Source: Zygaena filipendulae
Lineage: Eukaryota > Arthropoda > Insecta > Lepidoptera > Zygaenidae
Length of the DNA stretch: 64,000 nucleotides
Direction of reading: 5' to 3'
Assembly: GCA_907165275.2 (NCBI GenBank)
Contig: OU015666.1
Span: 1,704,001 to 1,768,000, forward strand
Each line of letters starts with the position of its first letter. The stretch's first letter is position 1. The position numbers and the translations under genes are program-made. Shown here piece after piece: positions 12,101-21,100 of this stretch. The notes beneath the pieces were generated by a model. The model saw only the letters and a program-made list of their open reading frames with translations, was not told the origin of the DNA and made no database searches.

Positions 12101-15100
12101 ACTCGCCGCGCCACCAGGACACGCTGCACACCACCACGCCGACCAGCTCCGAGCTGGACGGGGGGGAGAGGGGAATATGTTAATCGAAATTCAATTTAGT
12201 CCTTCTGGTAGATAATAAGTAAAAAAATATTAGACACGTAGGTAGGTACCTAATATCTTGCTTTTTCAAATTATTGGAACAATATTTGGATAAACGCAGC
12301 ACACGCTCCATATTATTTTTTTATTTTATACTGCAGGGGCGAGTTGCGCATTTTCATTAATTAGTAATAACTTGTAAGTTTTGTTGTGTGACACAATCAC
12401 GACGACGATATTGGCAATACATGGTTTTTTATTTATTTAAAGCTCATTAAAGTTTTGGACTGGCATTGGTGCCGTCACCACCCCGTATCTACCTATCTAT
12501 CTATCTATTTATAAACGAGCAACTTTAACATAATACCCATATAATCTGAATCTCGCAGACGGTAACAACGATTTTCATGAAAGTATGCACGGATTTTCAG
12601 AGGCGTTCAGCTAGCTACGTTCAAATTTTCTGAAAACGCCGTTTTATCCGTATGAAAAATGAGTGTTTGGTAGGTACTGCTTTTCTACATAACAACAGAT
12701 GGCACTACGAGCGAAGCTCGGTCATGCACCCCGATTAAAAAATAATATCGTAATATTACGCGGCAATATTTATTTATTTAGCCAACAGATTTCGTTGGGA
12801 TTTAGTAAAAAAAAAACATTGTTTTTGTTTTCAAAAGCTCGACTGTTTCCCCGACTCACGTGGAGCCCTCGCTGAAGACCGGCCCGCCTTCGGAGCCTAG
12901 AGCGGTGGCCGCGTCCGTGAGCAGCAGGCTCGGCCGCTCGCCCACCACCCCGCACACGCCGCCGCGCGTCACCGAATTGAGGAACACCTGGAGAGAGAAA
13001 CGTTTACATCACCCAGGGCATAATAAGCATAATATTATAATAACAACACCTTACAACACACAGATCTACTTGATCCCACACTAAGCTATAAGCTTGTGTC
13101 GTGGAAACCAAGCAACACGTGGTATATACGGCTGCATAGCATATTATTGCATAATAGCTGTTCGCCGCGGTTTCCCCGTACCCGGTTACCCGCGCTAGTT
13201 TCGGAGATCCCGCGGGATTTCCAAGACAAAAAGAACCCTGAGTCCTTCTCTGTATCCCTGACAATATGAATTCAAAATTTCATCATGATCGGTTGAGCCG
13301 TTAAGGCGTGAAAGCGTCTGAGTCTGCGACACAGACAAACAGAGTTACCTACTCTCGCATTTATTATAAAACTTCGCCATCACCGGAAACGAACCCAGAA
13401 TCTATTGATTAGTGGAGAGGTTAGTTAATTACTGCGTCAACGCGCCAATTCGGAGGATGGACGTTGAAAGGAGTTGAACATTCGATTCGGGTTCAAGTGA
13501 CATTTTTTACACTACAGGCTTTTATTTAATAAACTTTTCACACCACATGCTCGACAATGCCGAATTATATGTCATGTAAACCTTACCGAAAGCAAGACAT
13601 TATATCTCTCGGCTTTAGCCGGGTTATAATGTTCTATTGAATTTCATTATAACCCGCTGGTCAATAATGTGATTTTCACTTTCATAATTCTTATTGCTAT
13701 GTCCATAACGTCTCATTTCGCTAAACAGAATGTGTTCTCAGCGGGCGCGGCCAACTCGATTTTCGAAGACCGAAGCCGTGGCCCACTAGATTCGCAGTGA
13801 GACGAACTTCATTTGTTTGTCAAATCGAGTAGGCCACGCCAGCTGAAAGAAGTGGCTATATAGGATCTACTAAGCCTGGTTTTTTATTGTCTCGCATTAT
13901 GTGAGAAAAGTAGAGTATACACCACAGGGATAAAACTGTTTTTTTCTTGGGCGCTTGAATCCCTCACTGCACTCAGGACTCAATCTTAATTCCCTCCCTT
14001 TGGTCGGGAATTAACTTATAACACCCTCGCTGCGCTCGGGAGTTAAATTTGGAGTCCTTCGTTATGTTCAGGATTCAATGTAGCGCCCGTGACATAAAAC
14101 AGTGCTTTATCCCCTTGGTGTATAATCTACTATTATGAACCAAATCTAGTTCAACGTTTATTTCGAACCTCAATATAAAATTAGTTAGCTAAACAACAAA
14201 AAATAACTCGAAAAAATTTAGTTACAGATAATAAAGCATTCCATTACGTTTTACGTAATATGCTGTCGCATACCTAATCACCTATCTAGAAGTAGGATGT
14301 AGAATGTAGATACATACTTGTAAATACCAAGGTTCTCAATATATATTTTTATCTCGTTCGAAACGTGAAATACCTTCATATTGACCAATAAAACGGGTTA
14401 CGTACTTCACAACCGAACGGCGTAGAATGCACCTGCACATTGGAACCTCGTTCAGGAGGCGGTCGCACCAGGTCGAGCAGTTCTGATAACGGTCTCAAAG
14501 CTTTTGCTCCTGAAAGAAGAAAGTCAAATATATAGATATTAGTAAATCACAAAGTGTGTTGCTTTAAAGCATTAGGCAAGTGGTGAAAGTGGATCAACCG
14601 TATACGTTATCTAACCGTTGGAGTGTGATAAGGATACAATAAGCAGTGGACGAGAGTGGAGATTTGAATAGAAAACGAGCTCATCACTATAGGACAGAGA
14701 GCTATAGATTGGTGCTGGGAGCGTAAGTGTTCGAGTAGAAAAAGAATATGAGAATAAAATACACTGTCTACCATCACAGAGAATTGAATACCATACGAGT
14801 ATAACCACTGTTCTATAAACACGAATGGGCATGTGGACTAATTTTTATTTTTGAGTCCGTCTTGTAGATTATTAAAGAATATTGGACACGTATTTTTCCT
14901 TTTTTTACGTAATCAAAAAATAACGGCGATACATTGAGTTGAAATTTCGCGTGACGTCACTATTCTGACAGTTTGTATGGCGGTTTTAGCGGTTAGTGAC
15001 GTCACAAGTCACGACCCCCTCACCCTAAACTTTGATGCGCTTTATCTCTGTATATTTTGATTTATTTGAAAAAACAAAAAATACGTGTCTATTGTTTTTT

Positions 15101-18100
15101 AATTTTCTAACTGACGGACTAATTAGAATTTTGATTTTCAATAGTAGTCCACATCCCCATTCTTAATCTTTTCTTTTATTTTAAGAGTCTATCGTGGTGT
15201 ATCGCAATTTTGCCAACTACAAAGTTTTAGTAATAAAAGTACAAGAAGAGGTGATATTAAACGTTTGAATTTGTTCAATTGTTCCTTGATGAATCGGTTC
15301 TCTCTCGAAAACTAGCTCCTTACTCAGAGTGAAACAAGGTCAGTCATCGACAAATAATTAGCGTTGGCGGCTGAAAATACTAAAGCACGCAAAAACAGGG
15401 GTCTAGGCTCTGAATATGATTTTGTCCCATTCGGTGTCGAGACCCTTGGTCCGTGGGGTCCTAGCGCTATAAGGGCTTGTACACAAAACGCAAGGCGTCT
15501 CCCAGTGTGACCATTCCTTCGACGACCGTTAACCGTACTAAACGTATTTTGAATTGAAAGCTAGGTCGTGACATGGATCGTAAAAAGAAGTGTGCACTTT
15601 TATTATTGCTTAGGAGATATAGAAAAAGAAACAAAGAAGATTTTGGGTTCATCCATTTATTACTATTATGAAGTGTGACGCAACATCGCAGGAATGCGCG
15701 ATGCGAATCAATTCGCAAGTTCTTGCGATGCGTAGAGGGAGCTCGCAGATTTTTGCGATGCGACGTCGCATCGCAGTTTTGTGTACAAGCCCTAAGGCTT
15801 TTTAAGGAAATAGCAAAAAGGTTAGTCGACATCACATGAGACCGAAGAGCTGGCTGTTACCTCAGACAAAGTCTAGCTATTCAAAGGGGGAACGCGGCCA
15901 GTAACTTCGGAACCTTGCCTAAAGGGACTTCTTTTTGATAATATATTTAAGGCTAATATATTAAGGCTATATTTTTGATATTTAGAAATTATTATAATAT
16001 GTAACTTTTATTCTATGTAAGTAGGTAATTAAATTGTTTATAATATTAGTGTTTATTTCAAGTTTGAAGAGACTTCCCCTTGGTCAATTGGTTAGCGAAC
16101 CTGACAACTAGATACGCGAGGTGTCGCGGGGTCGATCCTCGCGTCAGGGTTAACATTACAATTGGGATGTGGACTACTTTTTAAAATCGAAATTCTAATT
16201 AGTCCGTCAGTTAGAAAATAAAAAAAAACAATAGACACGTATTTTTAGCTTTTTCAAATAAATTCAAATATACAGAGATAAACGTCACTAACCGCTAAAA
16301 CCGCCATACAAACTGTCAGAATAGTGACGTCACGCGAAATTTCAACTCAATATATCGCCTTTATTTTTTGATTACGTAAAAAAAGAAAAAATACGTGTCC
16401 AATATTTTTAATAATCTACATGACGGACTAAAAAATAAAAATTAGTCAACATGCCCATTATATTTATCTTGAGTATGGGCGTCTATTGTGTAAAGCATTA
16501 TCTACACCTACTATGTATAAAAATCTATTGTCGTGCGCTAGTCTCGCAAATACTCGGAGGTAGCTGGGATCGGGTCGAATATTCTTTTGTCATGATCGTG
16601 ATTGGCAGGATAGGGTTTGTGTTAAATAAAATGAGGAGTTCCTGTGGGAGTTTGTGGGAGTTCCAAGGTTTCGCGGGTGACACTGCGGAGCACAGCTATA
16701 GTAATTATTATTAATATAATATTATGAGTAAATTTTAGTGTTAAAACCGCCTTGAATTAGTTTGAAAAGTTCACTTTTTAAAATTAATAAAGGCGTCTTC
16801 GCAACCTAGAATGTCATTGCGTCTTCGTTAGTATTTCAGTCGAGTTGAAGTCAAAACTGAAAAACTGAGCCATATTACTGAGAAATATTGGCAGAATTAT
16901 ATTAATAGACGCCAAAATTAAAGAAATATTTCGAATAAAAGTGAAATTAAGTATATTTTATAAAGGTTTTTAGATTATAAAATTACTATTAACGATTGAC
17001 GGCATATTTCAAGAATAAGAAGGAACGAAGAATCATCAGCAATTGTGATCATGTCCTGTGAATGCGATGAGAAAAATAGTCGTAATTACTACAGGTACTA
17101 CGACACACCCGACGGTTGTGATGTTATGAAAAAGGTTAGCGTTGAAGTTTTACTTACAATGTACATAATAATATCATAAGGTAGCGTAAAGCATGTAAAA
17201 TATCATCTTGAGATTATTAACATATTAAGGAACATCTTTTACGATATAAATTTTAGTTTTTAATCCTTGCTTGGAGATCTTGGAGCGACCTATGCTACGC
17301 TAAAAATCACCAGCAAGCACATGCTAAAAAACGCGTGCTTCGTTCATAACTTGAAATAGGAGTCAATTTGGACAGCCTTAAGTTACTTGATAGTTGATAT
17401 CAAATAGATGGTAGACGTTGTGGTCACCATGTGTCCATATTTCTCGACAAATCAAGCGGTACGGGATTGGATTCCTAGTGGTTGGAGGACTTTTTGTGAT
17501 CAACAGGGTTCCACTTTCTATAGTCTGACCGTGTTTATATGCATATTTATTGTATAGTATATTATGTGACCACGTTTGCTTGGTTTCCATGACACAAGCT
17601 TATATAGCTCAGTGGGGGATCAAGTAGCTCTCTGTGTTGTGAAGTGTTAATATTATTACATTACTAATTAAGGATTTGTGAATATGAAACAGTGTGTATT
17701 ATAATTCCTGTAATAAAAAAGGTAATCTTGAAAAACTATCGTCAAGGTAACAATTTCTGAAACTACAGGTCGGAGTCACAACACGTTATGGTGTTATAGC
17801 CGGCATTGTGTTTTCCTCTTACGACGTTCTCATGTACTCTCGCTCCATAGGCATGGGTCCTGTACTGAAAAGGTAATCATAATTTCATCTCTTGGATAAA
17901 ATATTCCACATAGGGCTGCCAACTGTACTATAATAACATAGTAGATAGTTGTTCCCCGCGGTTTCACCCGCGTTAATTTCGAAGATCTCACTGGGATTGC
18001 GGGATAAAAGTACGCTATGTCCTTCTTTGTACCGCTGACAACTTGTCTGAAAAATTTCATAATGATCGATTGAGCCGTTGAGGCCTGAAAGCGTAACACA

Positions 18101-21100
18101 CGCATCGCATTTGGACATAGATAAGCAATAATGTGTTAACCCACACTGGAGAAATTTTGAGTAAATCGTGTTTTAAAAGTATAGCACCATTTTGTGTCAA
18201 CATTTCTTATGTTCAATATTTAGTTACATATTTAATCAATGTAATAAGGTAAACAGATAATTAAAAAACTTTCCTTAACTCTCAATAAATCGTTCTGAAT
18301 CAATAACTTGATTTTGTGGGTTAACATGTTATTGCTTATCTGAGTCCATTTATAATTGTAAGCATCTCTAGGCGTTGGTTGATGAACACACCATTTGTTT
18401 CAATGAATCAAATTAAACTCTTTTTAAAAAGACGTAGAGATCTTGATAACTACAATACTCTTGTATAGACTAATTTCTTCCCAGGTACATGTTCCACACA
18501 ATTCCTTTAGGCCTAATGGGCGCAACCTTCGCCTTAGCCGCAAACGGGTTCCAGATGTTGCGCGAGAAAGACGACAAATTGAACTACTTCCTTGGTGAGT
18601 GTTATAAGATAAAAACTAGCGTTCTTATTCTTTTGATTCCTCTGTGCCTACGACTTTATAATCTTAAAACGAAAATATAGCAGCTTTCAATTCTCAACAT
18701 ATTTGAACTTATTAGGTGTATTGTATTTGTGTTTGTAAACTAGCTGGTTTCCGCAAACGACGTCTGAGCGCCTATTTTGCGTGTGGTTGGGAATAGAGAT
18801 GTCGACGACTTTTGAAAATCAAAATTCTAATTAGTCCGGTTTGTAGATTAATAAAAAAAATAGGACACGTATTTTTTGATTTTTAAATTAATGAAAATAT
18901 ACATACTATAGATATAAAGCATTAAACTTTAGGGTGGGGGCTCGTGAAGTCGTGACGTCACTAACCGCTATAATAAACTGCACCGGTTAGTGACGTCACG
19001 CGAAATTTCAACTAAATGTATTGCCGTTATTTTTTGGTTACATAAATACATAAAAAAAGAAAAAATACGTGTCCAATACTTTTTATTAATCTACAAGACG
19101 GGCTAAAAAAAAATTTGTCAACATTGTGTGATTGGCTCATACACAAACCATAAGGTAGTTTTGCTATTTTTGATGTAATTTTTTTTATTTAATATTTTTT
19201 ATTTTGACTCTGATGTTAATTTTATTTTAATTTGATCTTATTTTGATATTGATTTTAACTCTGACTTTAATTTTGACTTTATATTGATATACCCCGAAGG
19301 CGGCTTATGTTGCGGTCCTATCGCGGCTGCGTACCTTGGATCGGGGCACGCGCTGGTCGCGGGCGGGTTGGCGCTGGGCCTCATCGCCGCCATCAAAAAG
19401 GAAGCCATAGAGACCGGCCACGTGTTCTTCCCAGACTTCCAGTCTCACAAGAACCACGTGTGGTCGTGGCGGCACGACTACACGCTCGTCAAGGATCCGC
19501 GGGATGGTAATATGGCATCCTACTTAATATTATAAACGCGAAAGTTTGTGAGTATGTATGTATGTATGGATGGTTCGATGGATGTTTGTTACTCTTTCAC
19601 GCAAAAACTACTGGATGGATTTAAATGAAACTTTACAATAACATAGCTTATAGATCTGATTAACACATAGGGTAGGTACTTTTTACCTGGCATGATTGCA
19701 TATAGTAAATATGCAGGGTGTAAGGTTGGGCCCTCGAAAATTCATGCTCACATGAAACTAATTAATAAATATTAAATACATTAAAACACTGATAAATCAT
19801 ACAGAAAACCTAAAAAAAGAACGTGGGTTCAAGCGAGAAATACAAAGGAAAAGCACATTGAACGACCCTCAGTCACTGATAACAATACTATTGTTACTAG
19901 TACCTCAGTCTGAGTCAGGGCGTCGGCAGCTTGCGCATGCACTTAATTTTTGTAAAAAACATGTTTTTTTTAAATGATAATTATGTGTAAAATAAACGTT
20001 GTGTTTATTTTACATATTTGTGACGACTGACGGGAATTACTGAGTTCTTCTTCTTCTTCTTTAATAATGGCGTCTATAATTATAATTTGCCAATGACAAT
20101 GTTTCTTATTATAAAAATCTCTTCATCCACTTCTTCGATTATGGCGAAACGCCAATGACAATGTTAGATTGTCCCCCAAGTTAAAACATGGCTCTCTTGA
20201 AAGCCAGTTTCCTTCTCAGGGTCCAAAATAGATGCTGAAAAGTGACTGAAATAACGGAGACAAACGTGACACGCGTGTTTTCGGTACGGCTTTCACTCGT
20301 CAACAACCGAGTTATCTCCAACAATACGTCTCTCGTTTAACCTTAGACCATGTATTAAGAGTTCTCAGTCAGTGTATGAGTCGAGTCCGAGTTATCTCCA
20401 ACAATACGTCTCTCGTTTAACCTTAGACCATGTATTAAGAGTTCTCAGTCAGTCATGAGTAATGACTCATGTATATATTGTCTTTGGGCCATTATCGTAG
20501 TACAGACAGGACATGGGTCGTTTGCTAATCGCAGCAACATTGGTGACAAAACTGGCAAGTTTTCAAAGTGCAGTTTTCCATGGCGAATTACATCAAACCT
20601 AATTATAATCTTAAACCTGATTAAGAATCTTTTGATTATTTTCCACATATTTTATAAATTATTAAACTTCATAATTTTTCTGTTTCAGAAATGATCCATA
20701 CTTGTGGCCAGTCTAGTAAATAAAACAAAATGTTTTAATTTGTAAACAAATGTTTTAATTTAGTGGAAAAAAAAAGTAAACAGGTTCTAAAAAGACGATA
20801 TTTTTATTCAACGTATTGATAACCCGCGGGAATTCGGGGTTAAACAGTACCCTATGTCGTTCAAGATCACTGTAGCTTCCTATAAGTGAAAGAATTTTCT
20901 AAATCGGTTCAGTAGATTATAACCTCACAAACTCCGGAGTTCCCGCGGGAATCCCGAGACAAAAAGTACCCTATGTAACACAGGATCACTGCAGTTTTTA
21001 AAAATGAAATAATGTTCAAAATCGGTTCAGTAGATCCAGAGATTACACCCTACAACCTCACAAACTCACAATCTCTAGAGTTCCCGCGGGAATTCCGGGA

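Noticed and set aside
15467..15835. 122-codon minus-strand frame
   Set aside because: It is the antisense of the Harbinger-derived element and includes its TIRs.
20691..20717. Alternative last-exon reading of NDUFA11 ending LWPV
   Set aside because: It needs phase 2, but the exon 4 donor leaves phase 1; only the frame ending SSK closes the gene at 540 nt.
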